Assembly (NCBI RefSeq): GCF_019204045.1
Contig: NZ_JAGSPC010000001.1
Span: forward strand, 2,105,420 to 2,169,419
Length of the DNA: 64,000 bases
Reading direction: 5' to 3'
Origin: Erythrobacter crassostreae
GTDB lineage: Bacteria > Pseudomonadota > Alphaproteobacteria > Sphingomonadales > Sphingomonadaceae
Shown here: positions 7,824 to 17,097 of the stretch, piece by piece
Position numbering within the stretch: the stretch's first letter is position 1
Layout of the letters: the number at the start of each line of letters is the position of its first letter
Program-made: the position numbers and the translations under genes
Notes under the pieces: generated by a model
Databases searched by the model: none
The model's input: the letters and a program-made list of their open reading frames with translations, nothing else
Told to the model about the DNA's origin: nothing

Positions 7824-9807
7824 CAATCATGTCGCGGTCCATTTCGCCCGCGCGGTTCTGAATAAAGTTGAACCGGTGCTCAGGATTCCGACCCATTAAC
7901 TGATCGACCAGTTCCTTTACCGCCGCACGTTCTTCGAATTCAGGCGGCAGTGTAATGCGAATTAGAGAACGGGTATCTGGGTTCATCGTCGTCTCGCGAA
8001 GCTGATGCGGATTCATTTCGCCCAATCCCTTAAAGCGTCCGACTTCGACCTTTTTACCTTTGAAGACGGTTGCTTCCAGCTCGTCGCGGTGGGCATCATC
8101 ACTGGCATATCGGCTCTCCTTACCAGCGGTAAGGCGGTAGAGTGGAGGCTGAGCTAGAAACAGGTGACCTTTGCGAACAATGTCTGGCATTTCTTGAAAG
8201 AAGAAAGTCATCAGCAATGTTGCGATGTGCGCACCATCGACATCGGCATCAGTCATGATGATTACGCGGTCATAGCGCAGGTTTTCGGCATCACAGTCCT
8301 TGCGGGTGCCACAACCAAGCGCGAGGCCCAGATCCGCGATTTCCGAATTGGCGCGGATTTTATCGATTGTCGCACTCGCAACATTCAGGATCTTACCGCG
8401 GATAGGAAGGATGGCTTGCGTTTTGCGATTGCGCGCCTGTTTTGCGCTCCCGCCAGCAGAGTCTCCTTCGACGATAAACAGTTCAGTTTCTTTGTCGGTT
8501 TCGCCGGAGCAATCGGTTAGCTTGCCGGGCAGGCGCAATTTCTTGGCGTTAGTCGCAGTCTTGCGTTTGACCTCTCGCTCTTGCTTGCGACGCAGGCGCT
8601 CGTCCATCCGCTCCATAACCTCGCCAAGCAGCGCTTTGCCGCGCTCCATATTGTCGGTCAGGAAATGGTCGAAATGATCGCGAACCGCATTTTCGACCAG
8701 ACGCGCTGCCTCCGGTGAAGTCAGTCTGTCCTTTGTTTGTGACTGAAACTGAGGATCGCGGATAAACACGCTGAGCATTATCTCGGCGCCCGTCATCACA
8801 TCATCGGCAGTGATGTCTTTGGCTTTTTTGGTGCCGGTGAGTTCACCAAAGCCGCGCAGGCCCTTGGTCAGGGCTGCACGCAAACCTTGCTCGTGGGTAC
8901 CGCCGTCAGGCGTCGGTACGGTGTTACAATACCAGCTGGTCGATCCGTCAGAGAAGAGCGGCCAGGCTATGGCCCACTCAACCTTGCCTTGGGCCTGTCC
9001 CTCGGCATTTTCAGGAAAATCCTGATTGCCAGCGAACGGTTCGGCCGTAACACACTCGCGGCCGCCGATTTGTTCGAAAAGGTGATCTGCGAGTCCACCC
9101 GGAAATTTGAAAGTCGCCTCCGCCGGTACTTCTTCGCTTGTCAGGCTCTCGGCGCATTTCCAGCGGATTTCAACGCCAGCGAATAGATACGCCTTTGAAC
9201 GCGCGAGTTTAAACAGGCGATGCGGTTTGAACTGGCGGTCGCCGAAAATTTCGGTGTCAGGAGTGAAGCTGACTTGGGTGCCGCGGCGGTTTGGTGCTGC
9301 GCCCAGTTCTTCGAGCTTTCCAAGCGTCTGACCTTTCGAGAATTCCTGCGCGAACAGTTTCTTGTCCCGAGCAACTTCAACACGAGTGTCAGATGACAGC
9401 GCGTTGACCACGCTTACACCAACGCCGTGAAGGCCGCCGCTTGTCGCATAGGCTTTGCCTGAGAATTTACCGCCAGAGTGCAGCGTTGAAAGTATCACCT
9501 CAAGCGTCGATTTGCCCGGAAATTTGGGATGCTCGTCAACGGGAATGCCGCGACCATTGTCCGATACGGTCAGGCGGTTTCCCTCATCGAGGCGCATTTC
9601 GATCCGGTTGGCATGACCGGCGACAGCTTCGTCCATCGAGTTGTCGAGCACTTCAGCAGCCAAGTGATGCAGTGCGCGGTCATCCGTGCCGCCAATATAC
9701 ATGCCTGGTCGCCGCCGTACGGGCTCAAGCCCCTCCAGCACTTCGATGGAGGAGGAGTCGTAATCGCCGCTCGATGTCGGCGTGTTTTCAAAAAGATCGT
9801 CGGACAT
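7816..9807 (-). CDS. parE: DNA topoisomerase IV subunit B
   Basis: About 663 residues from the ATG at 9807; ATG 9813 and GTG 9840 are alternatives, none with a clear ribosome binding site. GHKL ATPase motifs are present (EVLDNSMDEAV, DNGRGIP, GLHGVGVSVVNAL), then the transducer with QTKDRL and the TOPRIM metal site EGDSAGGSAKQARNR with the DADVDG acidic cluster. The short C-terminus (about 660 residues, no GyrB insertion) and the ending ELVDQLMGRNPEHRF identify ParE rather than GyrB. With ParC it decatenates daughter chromosomes. Followed by an overlapping small membrane-protein gene. Confidence 0.93.
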   Translation of the reverse strand: MSDDLFENTPTSSGDYDSSSIEVLEGLEPVRRRPGMYIGGTDDRALHHLAAEVLDNSMDEAVAGHANRIEMRLDEGNRLTVSDNGRGIPVDEHPKFPGKSTLEVILSTLHSGGKFSGKAYATSGGLHGVGVSVVNALSSDTRVEVARDKKLFAQEFSKGQTLGKLEELGAAPNRRGTQVSFTPDTEIFGDRQFKPHRLFKLARSKAYLFAGVEIRWKCAESLTSEEVPAEATFKFPGGLADHLFEQIGGRECVTAEPFAGNQDFPENAEGQAQGKVEWAIAWPLFSDGSTSWYCNTVPTPDGGTHEQGLRAALTKGLRGFGELTGTKKAKDITADDVMTGAEIMLSVFIRDPQFQSQTKDRLTSPEAARLVENAVRDHFDHFLTDNMERGKALLGEVMERMDERLRRKQEREVKRKTATNAKKLRLPGKLTDCSGETDKETELFIVEGDSAGGSAKQARNRKTQAILPIRGKILNVASATIDKIRANSEIADLGLALGCGTRKDCDAENLRYDRVIIMTDADVDGAHIATLLMTFFFQEMPDIVRKGHLFLAQPPLYRLTAGKESRYASDDAHRDELEATVFKGKKVEVGRFKGLGEMNPHQLRETTMNPDTRSLIRITLPPEFEERAAVKELVDQLMGRNPEHRFNFIQNRAGEMDRDMIDA

Positions 9808-9881
9808 GTCCATGATATGGACACGGCGACGCCCGCTCACAAGCGAAGGTGGGCTGTTTTGCTCGGGTTTTGCGCCGGTTT

Positions 9882-11069
9882 CTAGTTTGAGAAGCTTGTC
9901 GGAGCTGCTTCGACCGGGACAACGCTGTTGCTGCGGACTTCACGCACTTCCAAAGCGCGCTCTGCAATCCCGTTGCGACCAAAGCGAAATGGGCCATCGA
10001 CGCCTAGGAATCCACCTCGATCGAACAGCATTGAAGTCGGGAAGTCTCTCCCAACGCGCCAATCACGGGCCACGCGAAGGGTCAGCAAAACCGAATCGTA
10101 ACCCAGTGTTGCGATCCGATAGGGTTTGTTGCCAAAGCGCGCTTCGTAACTGTCGGCAAACCTCTTATACCGTCGATCCGAAACTGCAGCAAAGATCGCG
10201 CCGTTGACCGCGCTGGAACGGGTCAGGACAGATTCGCCGCTCCAAAGCTCTGTGCCAAGGATACGTGTTCCTTCGGCACCGCTTTTCTTAACTTCGCCCG
10301 CCGCTTGAACCGCCAGCCGTGCGCCGTCGGCGATCAATACAGTGTCGTATCCGCCAGCCGAACGAAGCCGCTGTGCCGCGCTGACAATCGAAGTGTTTCC
10401 GCGGGCATATTGGGCGGAGCCAATCAGGTTACCGCCATAGTCATTAAGAGCGCTGGTGAGCGCATCGAATGAACGCTGACCGTAGGTGCCCTCGGGCACT
10501 AGCGCTGCAAAGTTGTTCGATCCGCGCGCGCGCGCATAGGCAACAGAGCGGCGAATAGACTGTTCAGGCACATGACCCATCAGAAAAACGTCTGCACTTG
10601 CTACACGGGTATCGTTAGAAAACGCGATGGCGGGCACATTCGCAGGACGGGCAGCGGCTTGGACGGCAGGCACATTTTCGGCGAGCAACGGGCCAAGGAT
10701 CAGTTTGTTGCCATCAGCGATGGCGCGACGTGCAGCGGCGCCTGCACCTTTCGATGTGTCATATGTCGTGATGCGCAGGTTGTTTGCGTTCGTATCAAGC
10801 AGCGCCATCGTCGTCGCATTGGCGAGCGATTGTCCGACAGCAGATGTATTGCCGCCCATTGGCACGAGCAGCGCAACGCGGTGACGGGTCGCATCACTTG
10901 GCAGCGCAGTTGCACTAGGCTCCGGCGTTGGTGCGGCAACAGGTCCGGTACTTTGCGAAGGGCCAGTTTTCGGAATGACGGAGCACCCGCCAAGCAATAA
11001 TGCTGTCCCTGCGATAGCGAGCGCTCGCTTTGAAAATACGCGTGAAACGTGACTGCCCAAACTGTTCAT
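9882..11069 (-). CDS. LppC/LpoA-like periplasmic lipoprotein (penicillin-binding protein activator family)
   Basis: 395 residues from the ATG at 11069, preceded by AGGGG. The signal ends in a lipobox (LLLGGC). A Pro-rich linker leads to a type I periplasmic-binding fold: RVALLVPMGG, KLILGPLLAEN and VPAIAFSND are typical of YraM/LppC proteins. In gammaproteobacteria LpoA activates PBP1A; in alphaproteobacteria the family is present without the N-terminal TPR half, as here, and the role is less clear. It is divergent from rsmI with 40 bases between the starts, the conserved yraL-yraM arrangement, which supports the call. Confidence 0.85.
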   Translation of the reverse strand: MNSLGSHVSRVFSKRALAIAGTALLLGGCSVIPKTGPSQSTGPVAAPTPEPSATALPSDATRHRVALLVPMGGNTSAVGQSLANATTMALLDTNANNLRITTYDTSKGAGAAARRAIADGNKLILGPLLAENVPAVQAAARPANVPAIAFSNDTRVASADVFLMGHVPEQSIRRSVAYARARGSNNFAALVPEGTYGQRSFDALTSALNDYGGNLIGSAQYARGNTSIVSAAQRLRSAGGYDTVLIADGARLAVQAAGEVKKSGAEGTRILGTELWSGESVLTRSSAVNGAIFAAVSDRRYKRFADSYEARFGNKPYRIATLGYDSVLLTLRVARDWRVGRDFPTSMLFDRGGFLGVDGPFRFGRNGIAERALEVREVRSNSVVPVEAAPTSFSN

Positions 11070-11109
11070 TCTTGCCGACCCCTGATCGCTGCTCCAAAGA
11101 TGGCGTCTT

Positions 11110-11967
11110 ATGAACACGCCCGACCCTGAATCAGCCCTTAGTAAACCTCTAGAAGCAGGGCTTTATATTGTAGCCACGCCGATTGGCAATCTTGGCGATG
11201 TAACGGTTCGTGCAGTCGACGTGCTGCGTCGGTGTGAGGTAATTGCGTGTGAAGATACGCGAGTGACCGGAAAATTGTTGAAACATTGCGGCGTGAATAC
11301 GCGGATGATGCGGTATGATGATCATGCATCGGACCGCCAGCGAGAGGGAATTCTTGATCTCGCGCGGTCGCAGCCTGTGGCTTTGGTTAGCGATGCGGGA
11401 ACGCCTCTTATCTCCGATCCGGGATATAGACTTGTCCGTGATGCTCGCGAGGCGGGTGTCACGGTCACGAGCCTTCCGGGAGCGTGTGCCGCGATAACCG
11501 GCCTTACACTTGCCGGCCTACCCAATGATCGCTTCCTGTTCGCCGGCTTTTTGCCGGTGAAGGAAAAGGCGCGGGGCGATGTTTTGTCAGAACTCGCCAA
11601 TGTCGCCGCAACCCTGATTTTCTATGAGACGGGTCCGCGCCTTGAAAGAAGTCTCAAGACGATTGCCGAGATATGGCCAACTCGAGAAGTTGCTGTGGCG
11701 CGAGAACTGACCAAGATGCACGAGGAATGCCGAACTGGGACTGCTTCGGATGTAGCCACCTATTACGCGGCGCACCCTCCGAAAGGCGAAATTGTGCTGC
11801 TTATCGGCCCTCCGGATGTATCAATATCGACGGCTGATCCTGACGCTCTTTTGCGTGAGGCGTTGCAGGAAGTCAGCCCAAGTAAGGCCGCCGCGAAAGT
11901 GTCCAAAGCCACCGGCATTGATCGTCAAACGCTTTACACCCGTGCAGTTGAGCTCAAATCTCAATGA
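11110..11967 (+). CDS. rsmI: 16S rRNA (cytidine1402-2'-O)-methyltransferase
   Basis: 285 residues. The tetrapyrrole-methylase fold signature is clear: LYIVATPIGNLGDVTVRA near residue 18, CEDTRVTGKLL, VSDAGTPLISDPGYRLV, LPGACAAITGLTLAGLPNDRF and YETGPRLERSL. RsmI methylates the ribose of C1402 in the ribosomal decoding centre using S-adenosylmethionine. First gene of rsmI-yraN-gshB, and divergent from the LppC-like gene. The stop overlaps the yraN start by four bases. Confidence 0.95.
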   Translation: MNTPDPESALSKPLEAGLYIVATPIGNLGDVTVRAVDVLRRCEVIACEDTRVTGKLLKHCGVNTRMMRYDDHASDRQREGILDLARSQPVALVSDAGTPLISDPGYRLVRDAREAGVTVTSLPGACAAITGLTLAGLPNDRFLFAGFLPVKEKARGDVLSELANVAATLIFYETGPRLERSLKTIAEIWPTREVAVARELTKMHEECRTGTASDVATYYAAHPPKGEIVLLIGPPDVSISTADPDALLREALQEVSPSKAAAKVSKATGIDRQTLYTRAVELKSQ

Positions 11968-12320
11968 CCGCGAAACGGGAAATCGCCGAGCGCAAAGGGC
12001 GTGAGGGGGAGGCTCAGGCGGCGCAGTGGCTTGTCGGGCAAGGGTGGCGAATTCTGGCCGAAAGGGTGAAAACGCCTGTTGGCGAAATCGATCTGATTGC
12101 GCGAAAGGATAGGCTCACTGCCTTTATCGAAGTGAAATGGCGCAAACGGGCCGCTGATCTTGATACTGCCATCGACGAACGCCGGCTTTTGCGGGTTGCC
12201 GCCGCTGCCGAAGCTGTCGCTCACAAATACGCTCAGCCGGATGACGATTTGCGGATCGACGTGATCCTCCTTGCGCCTGGCTCTGTGCCACGCCACATCA
12301 CAAACGCGTTTCAACCTTAA
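11964..12320 (+). CDS. yraN: YraN/UPF0102 family nuclease-fold protein
   Basis: 118 residues. The family pattern is visible: KGREGEAQAAQWLVGQGWRIL, then GEIDLIARKD and FIEVKWRKR, which form a restriction-endonuclease-like core with the E-x-D-x(n)-ExK arrangement. The cellular role is unproven, although its constant link to rsmI suggests RNA or DNA processing. Translationally coupled to rsmI by a four-base overlap. Confidence 0.9.
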   Translation: MTAKREIAERKGREGEAQAAQWLVGQGWRILAERVKTPVGEIDLIARKDRLTAFIEVKWRKRAADLDTAIDERRLLRVAAAAEAVAHKYAQPDDDLRIDVILLAPGSVPRHITNAFQP

Positions 12321-12344
12321 GAGCGAATACCAAAGGATTTCTGC

Positions 12345-13310
12345 ATGACCTTGCGCGTGGCGGTTCAGATGGACCCAATCGAAGACATTAATATCGCTGG
12401 CGACAGCTCCTTTGCGCTGATGCTGTCTGCACAGGAACGCGGCTATGAGGTTTTCGAATATCATGTCGAAAGCCTGACGCTAGACGCCAATGACCGTCTG
12501 TTTGCGGAATGCGCTCCGGTGAAGCTTCAGCGGATCCAAGGCGATCATTTCGCGAAGGGTGAATTGCAGCGGCTTGATCTGGGCAAGGACATCGATGTTA
12601 TCCTGATGCGTCAGGACCCGCCATTCCACATGGGTTACATCACCGCGACGCACCTGCTGGAGCGGATCAAGGACGAGACTTTGGTGGTCAACGACCCAGC
12701 CAATGTGCGCAACGCACCGGAAAAAGTGATGGTGCTCGATTATCGCCGCTTTATGCCGCCGACTTTGATCACGCGTTCATCTGATGAAGTGAAACGCTTT
12801 ATGGCCGAGCACGGCGCTGTGGTTGTGAAGCCGATCCACGGAAACGGCGGCAAAGCCATCTTCCGAGTACCAGATAGCGGCGACAACCTCACCGCATTGT
12901 TCGAGGTGTTCAATCAAACATGGCCAGAGCCCCACATGGTCCAACCCTTCCTCCCCGAAGTGTCTGAAGGCGACAAAAGGATTGTGCTTGTCGACGGCGA
13001 AGTGGCGGGCGCGATCAACCGCATTCCGGGCGAAGGCGAGTTCCGCAGCAATTTGGCCATGGGCGGAAGCGCGGAAGCGACGGGACTTACCGAGCGCGAG
13101 CAAGAAATTTGCGATGCGATGGGGCCGGATTTGAAACGGCTAGGACTGACTTTCGTGGGTATCGACGTAATCGGCGGCAAATGGCTGACGGAGATCAACG
13201 TCACATCGCCAACGGGGATTGTGGCGATTGATAAGTTCAACGGCACCGACACGGCGGGAATGATCTGGGATGCGATTGAAACGAGAGCAAAATCGAATGT
13301 CGGGACCTAA
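12345..13310 (+). CDS. gshB: Glutathione synthetase
   Basis: 321 residues; AAAGGA seven bases before the ATG. An N-terminal pre-ATP-grasp domain (VAVQMDPIEDINIAGDSSFA) is followed by an ATP-grasp domain with VVVKPIHGNGGKAIF, the QPFLPEVSEGDKRIVLVDGE strand and the Mg-binding EINVTSPTG at the C-terminus. It joins gamma-glutamylcysteine and glycine in the cytosol to make glutathione. Third gene of the rsmI operon. Its last 14 bases overlap the next small gene. Confidence 0.95.
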   Translation: MTLRVAVQMDPIEDINIAGDSSFALMLSAQERGYEVFEYHVESLTLDANDRLFAECAPVKLQRIQGDHFAKGELQRLDLGKDIDVILMRQDPPFHMGYITATHLLERIKDETLVVNDPANVRNAPEKVMVLDYRRFMPPTLITRSSDEVKRFMAEHGAVVVKPIHGNGGKAIFRVPDSGDNLTALFEVFNQTWPEPHMVQPFLPEVSEGDKRIVLVDGEVAGAINRIPGEGEFRSNLAMGGSAEATGLTEREQEICDAMGPDLKRLGLTFVGIDVIGGKWLTEINVTSPTGIVAIDKFNGTDTAGMIWDAIETRAKSNVGT

Positions 13311-13569
13311 TTTAGATCAGTTTGGGGCTGAAGAAGTCCTCAAAGTCATGCAAGATAACATGTGCTTATCTAAGGTATCTGAGGTTGAGTGCGTTCTTGA
13401 TTTGATCGCGGGCCCAATAGCACAGCTCTATGATCAGAAAGACACAAGGGCAGATGCTTATCTGGAAACGTTGCACGATGCATTTGCCGCCATGCGTGAC
13501 GATTTTGATGACCGGGATGCGCGCGCGATCGGAAAGTTCCTGAATGTCATTATTGCAGCGACCCAATAG
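13297..13569 (+). CDS. Small acidic protein of unknown function
   Basis: 90 residues from the ATG at 13297, inside the end of gshB; an upstream in-frame ATG at 13270 is less likely. The sequence is helical and acidic (a DDFDDRDARAIGKFLNVI-type C-terminus) without signal peptide or membrane segment. Overlap with gshB suggests co-translation. No family recognised. It ends 21 bases before the convergent xerC stop. Confidence 0.5.
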   Translation: MSGPNLDQFGAEEVLKVMQDNMCLSKVSEVECVLDLIAGPIAQLYDQKDTRADAYLETLHDAFAAMRDDFDDRDARAIGKFLNVIIAATQ

Positions 13570-13590
13570 CTGCAATTTTCGGTCTTGGAA

Positions 13591-14496
13591 CTATTTTCGA
13601 CTTTTCTCCGCTCTCGGATGCGCTTTGCGGTAATTCTCTAACAAGCTCGCCGCATCTACCTTTGTGTAAATTTGCGTCGACCCTAGCGAAGCGTGCCCCA
13701 ACAACTCCTGCAAGCTCCGCAAGTCCGCGCCCGCGCTGAGCAAATGGGTGGCGAATGAATGCCTGAGCGCATGCGGCGTCGCGGTGTCGGGCAGGCCGAG
13801 CGCGCGGCGGGCCTTCGCCATCGCTTTCTGCACCATCCCTTGCGACAGCGCGCCTCCCTTCGCGCCTCGGAAAAGCGTTTCCGCCGGATCGATCGGGTAA
13901 GGGCATGCACCGGTATATTCTGCAACCGCATCCCGAACTATTGGCAATACCGGGACCAAACGTTGCTTGCCGCCTTTACCCGTGATTTGAAGCGTCTCTC
14001 GCAGAGGTGTGTCGCTGCCCTTCAATGAAAGCGCCTCGGCTATGCGCAGGCCGGAACCGTACATCAAAAGCAACACCGCGCGGTCTCTCGCGCCGATCCA
14101 GTCATCGCTCGCCGTTCCGTCGACCAGATCGGCGACGTTCACCGCTTCATCCGGGGTGATGGGGCGGGGCAGACCCTTCTTCAATCGTGGTCCACGAACG
14201 CGCGGGGCAGCAGGATCAGGATCGCCGCTTTCGCTCCGAGCAAAAGCGATAAAGGCCTTCAATGCGGATAATTCTCGCGCCGCACTGGTGTTTGCCAGAC
14301 CATCGGCGCGCCTCGCAGCAAGATGCGCGCGCAAATCGTGCGCTTCAATCTGCGCGACTTCTTTGAAACTTGATAGATCATGCGCCGCCGTAAGACGTTT
14401 TGCGGCAGCACAATAAGCGCGCACCGTGTGAGCGGATCGCCGCTTGCTGTCGGAAAGATAGGAATGCCACGCGCCGAGAATGTCTTCGCGGCTCAT
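13591..14496 (-). CDS. xerC: Tyrosine recombinase XerC
   Basis: 301 residues. N-terminal SAM-like DNA-binding domain (residues 1-95), then the catalytic domain with the full set of tyrosine-recombinase residues: Arg in GSGLRIAEAL, Lys in ITGKGGKQR, HALRHSFATHLL (His, Arg), the second His in ELLGHASLGST, and Tyr in QIYTKV. XerC with XerD resolves chromosome dimers at dif during division. A chromosomal housekeeping context (overlapping hemW by four bases) and absence of phage genes argue against an integrase. XerD could not be fully excluded from sequence alone. Confidence 0.9.
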   Translation of the reverse strand: MSREDILGAWHSYLSDSKRRSAHTVRAYCAAAKRLTAAHDLSSFKEVAQIEAHDLRAHLAARRADGLANTSAARELSALKAFIAFARSESGDPDPAAPRVRGPRLKKGLPRPITPDEAVNVADLVDGTASDDWIGARDRAVLLLMYGSGLRIAEALSLKGSDTPLRETLQITGKGGKQRLVPVLPIVRDAVAEYTGACPYPIDPAETLFRGAKGGALSQGMVQKAMAKARRALGLPDTATPHALRHSFATHLLSAGADLRSLQELLGHASLGSTQIYTKVDAASLLENYRKAHPRAEKSRK

Positions 14497-15644
14497 GCGG
14501 TCACCAGAGCGTCACCAACAATCTCACCCAAAAGCGCATCGAGGAGTGGTCTTCCCGGAGCGGCGACACCAATACGTGACCCCTCCTGCCACATCATGCC
14601 AAGCTCAACATACTGGGCGAGTTTGTCTTGTTCGATGAGCGCCGCAGCGGACAAGCCGAAACGGGTAGACATCGCGCTCAAATCAATGCCTTCATTGAGC
14701 CGAAGGCCCATCAAAAGCGCCTCGGCGGCTTGATCGCTAACACTGAGCATTCTTTGCTCGGCAATGCCATGGGAGCGCTTGGCAACAGCATCCAAGAAGT
14801 TCTCCGGCTTTTTATGCCGGGTGGTAGCAAATCCGCCCCGCCGACCATGAGCTCCCGGCCCGATACCGGCATAGTCTTGATACCGCCAATAGGTGAGGTT
14901 GTGCTGGCTCTCTTCTCCAATGCAGGCATGATTGCTGGTTTCATAGGCAGGCAAACCAGCGGCGTGCGTCAATTCCTGTGTGAGTGAGAACAATTCGGCG
15001 GCAGCGTCATCATTGAGAGGGTCGAATAGTCCGCGGCGCACATCTGTGGCGAAACGCGTGCCTGGCTCGATCGTCAATTGGTACAACGACAGATGGTTGG
15101 TGCCAAAACTCAACGCTCGTGACAGCTGCTTCTCCCACTGCTTTGGAGTCTGGTTAGGCAAGGCGTAAATCAGGTCGAAACTGACACGGTTGAAGCTTGC
15201 TTGAGCCATCTCAAGCGCTTTCAGTGCCTCTTCTGCTCCGTGAAGGCGGCCCAGCCATTTAAGCGTTTTATCGTGCAATGATTGCACGCCCAGCGACACT
15301 CGATTGATCCCAGCGCTGGCGAGAATTTCAAAATTTGCCGCCTCGACAGAGGACGGATTTGCTTCGAGTGTTATCTCAATGCGCTCGTCAAAGCCCCACA
15401 AATCCGATGCTTCGTTCAAGAGTGCTTCGACCAATGAAGACGGCATCAATGAAGGTGTACCGCCGCCAAAGAAGATAGAAGTTAAGCTCTCGCCACCCGC
15501 AACTTCGGCCTCCGCCCGCATGTCTGCGACTAATGCGTTCTGCCACCCAACTGCGTCGACTGTTTCACGCACATGCGAGTTGAAGTCGCAATAGGGGCAT
15601 TTCTTCTCGCAGAAGGGCCAATGGATATAAAGCGCGCGGGCCAT
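14493..15644 (-). CDS. hemW: Radical SAM haem chaperone HemW (coproporphyrinogen oxidase-like)
   Basis: 383 residues. The radical-SAM cluster motif is CEKKCPYCDF (Cys12, Cys16, Cys19), preceded by LYIHWPF. GGGTPSLMP, TLEANP, RVSLGVQSL and the C-terminal HemW tail follow. It lacks the extra Cys of true HemN (CxxxCxxCxC), which favours the haem-trafficking protein. HemW inserts haem into respiratory enzymes. Its stop overlaps the xerC start (ATGA). Confidence 0.92.
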   Translation of the reverse strand: MARALYIHWPFCEKKCPYCDFNSHVRETVDAVGWQNALVADMRAEAEVAGGESLTSIFFGGGTPSLMPSSLVEALLNEASDLWGFDERIEITLEANPSSVEAANFEILASAGINRVSLGVQSLHDKTLKWLGRLHGAEEALKALEMAQASFNRVSFDLIYALPNQTPKQWEKQLSRALSFGTNHLSLYQLTIEPGTRFATDVRRGLFDPLNDDAAAELFSLTQELTHAAGLPAYETSNHACIGEESQHNLTYWRYQDYAGIGPGAHGRRGGFATTRHKKPENFLDAVAKRSHGIAEQRMLSVSDQAAEALLMGLRLNEGIDLSAMSTRFGLSAAALIEQDKLAQYVELGMMWQEGSRIGVAAPGRPLLDALLGEIVGDALVTA

Positions 15645-15813
15645 TCCGAGATCCTATGCGATGTGTGCAACGAAAAGCCAATTTATCAATTCGACGCGAT
15701 CCAAGAACCAGTGAAGCCCGACCGTTTGAAAAGCAGGCCAGGTGGTTTTGACTAACCGCTATTAAGCATGGTTCTTCAGCACATCTTAGACATGCTCAGG
15801 TGAAAGCGATCAC
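15645..15813. other. Intergenic region between divergent hemW and CAP-domain gene
   Basis: 169 bases between two divergent starts, so it should hold promoters in both directions. I see no confident -35/-10 pair, terminator or operator. AGCATG at about 15767 and CATGCT at about 15791 form a weak, widely spaced inverted repeat. Confidence 0.4.
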
Positions 15814-16470
15814 ATGATACTAGCTCGCGAATTGCTCCGCTCAACAAGCATCATGATTGTTTCGATGGCTACCGCGCTTGGTGGCTGCGGTGGCGGCGAT
15901 TCTCCGCCGCCAAGCGGGAACTCCGGCGCGATTGCTCCTTCGCCAAGCCCGTCTCCTTCGCCGTCACCCTCTCCCACCCCATCGCCAACTCCGAGCCCGT
16001 CTCCATCGACCGGAACGGCATCTTCGCGTCAGGACCAGATGCTTGCCGTGATGCTGCGCGATCACAATGCTGCGCGGCGCGAAGTGGGGACGCCCGATCT
16101 GGTGCTGGATGATGACCTCAATGCGCAGGCGCTAGCCTATGCTGAGGAACTGGCCTCAAGCGGCAGGTTTGAACACAGCTCCAACAGTTCGCGCCCAGGG
16201 CAGGGCGAGAACCTTTGGGCTGGCACAGCTGGCGCGTTTAGTTACGAACGCATGGCCGCAGGGTGGATCGATGAAAAGCGATTTTACGTTCATGCCAACT
16301 TCCCATTCGTCAGCAATACCGGCCAATGGCAGGATGTGGGCCATTACACTCAGGTGATCTGGCAAAATACTGACAAGCTGGGCTGCGGGATAGCAACGGG
16401 GAACGGGCGTGATGTCCTTGTTTGCCGGTATAGTCCTCCGGGCAACGTCGTCGGCCAGTTCGCCTATTGA
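15814..16470 (+). CDS. CAP/SCP-domain lipoprotein with Pro-Ser linker
   Basis: 218 residues. A lipobox-like ALGGC is followed by a Ser/Pro/Thr repeat linker (about residues 40-66, alternating SP and TP) and a CAP domain with HNAARREVG, GENLWAG, GHYTQVIWQNT and GCGIA...VCRYSPPGN, the signatures of the PR-1/SCP family. The active-site-like His and Glu positions are present. Bacterial CAP proteins are extracellular or surface-anchored, with poorly defined functions. The gene is on the opposite strand to the surrounding hemW and rdgB, and its stop abuts the rdgB stop with no gap. Confidence 0.85.
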   Translation: MILARELLRSTSIMIVSMATALGGCGGGDSPPPSGNSGAIAPSPSPSPSPSPSPTPSPTPSPSPSTGTASSRQDQMLAVMLRDHNAARREVGTPDLVLDDDLNAQALAYAEELASSGRFEHSSNSSRPGQGENLWAGTAGAFSYERMAAGWIDEKRFYVHANFPFVSNTGQWQDVGHYTQVIWQNTDKLGCGIATGNGRDVLVCRYSPPGNVVGQFAY

Positions 16471-17097
16471 TCAGGTGCCAAACTGGTCTGCAAACAGTTT
16501 GGCGAATGCATCGGCACGGTGACTGATTGCGTGTTTCTCAGTTGGATCGATCTCGGCAAAGGTTTGTTCGCGTCCTGCGGGTATAAAGACCGGGTCATAA
16601 CCGAAACCCATTTCACCCCGAGGCGGCCATGTAAGCGAGCCGGGGCATTTGCCTTCGTAGACTGCATGCTCTCCGTCTGGCCAAGCCACAGCCAAAACGC
16701 AGTGGAAAGCGGCAGAGCGATCAATGTCGGGACCGAGCTGCTGCAGCAGCCCTTCAACCTTACCCATCGCCAGATACCAATCGCGGCCAGGCTCTCCTTC
16801 GAAATGCTGCCTCTCGGCCCAATCTGCCGTATAAACCCCCGGTCGGCCGTTAAGAGCATCAACAGCTAGTCCGCTATCATCGGCGAGGGATGCAAGCCCG
16901 GAAGCTTCTGCCGCCGCGCGCGCCTTGATCAGCGCATTTTCAACAAAGGTTGTGCCCGTTTCTGCTGGTTCAGGCAGCCCAAGTGACCCCGCGGAGATGC
17001 ACTTCATACCGAACGGATCGAGCAGGGCAGAGATTTCCTTCAGTTTACCCGCATTGTGGGTCGCTATTACAAGCGATCCGCCACCAAGTTTTCTCAT
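16471..17097 (-). CDS. rdgB: Non-canonical purine NTP pyrophosphatase (RdgB/HAM1)
   Basis: 208 residues. The signature [13 protein letters not shown] near the start, [27 protein letters not shown] in several pieces, and [13 protein letters not shown] and [12 protein letters not shown] at the C-terminus identify the family. It removes dITP, dXTP and related damaged nucleotides. Start ATG 17097 overlaps the stop of the preceding YcxB-like gene by four bases. Together with rph upstream this is a conserved alphaproteobacterial pairing. Confidence 0.95.
   Translation of the reverse strand: MRKLGGGSLVIATHNAGKLKEISALLDPFGMKCISAGSLGLPEPAETGTTFVENALIKARAAAEASGLASLADDSGLAVDALNGRPGVYTADWAERQHFEGEPGRDWYLAMGKVEGLLQQLGPDIDRSAAFHCVLAVAWPDGEHAVYEGKCPGSLTWPPRGEMGFGYDPVFIPAGREQTFAEIDPTEKHAISHRADAFAKLFADQFGT

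Noticed and set aside
15573..15755. 60-residue plus-strand frame with a CDVC motif
   Set aside because: Its first part is antisense to hemW and nothing supports translation.
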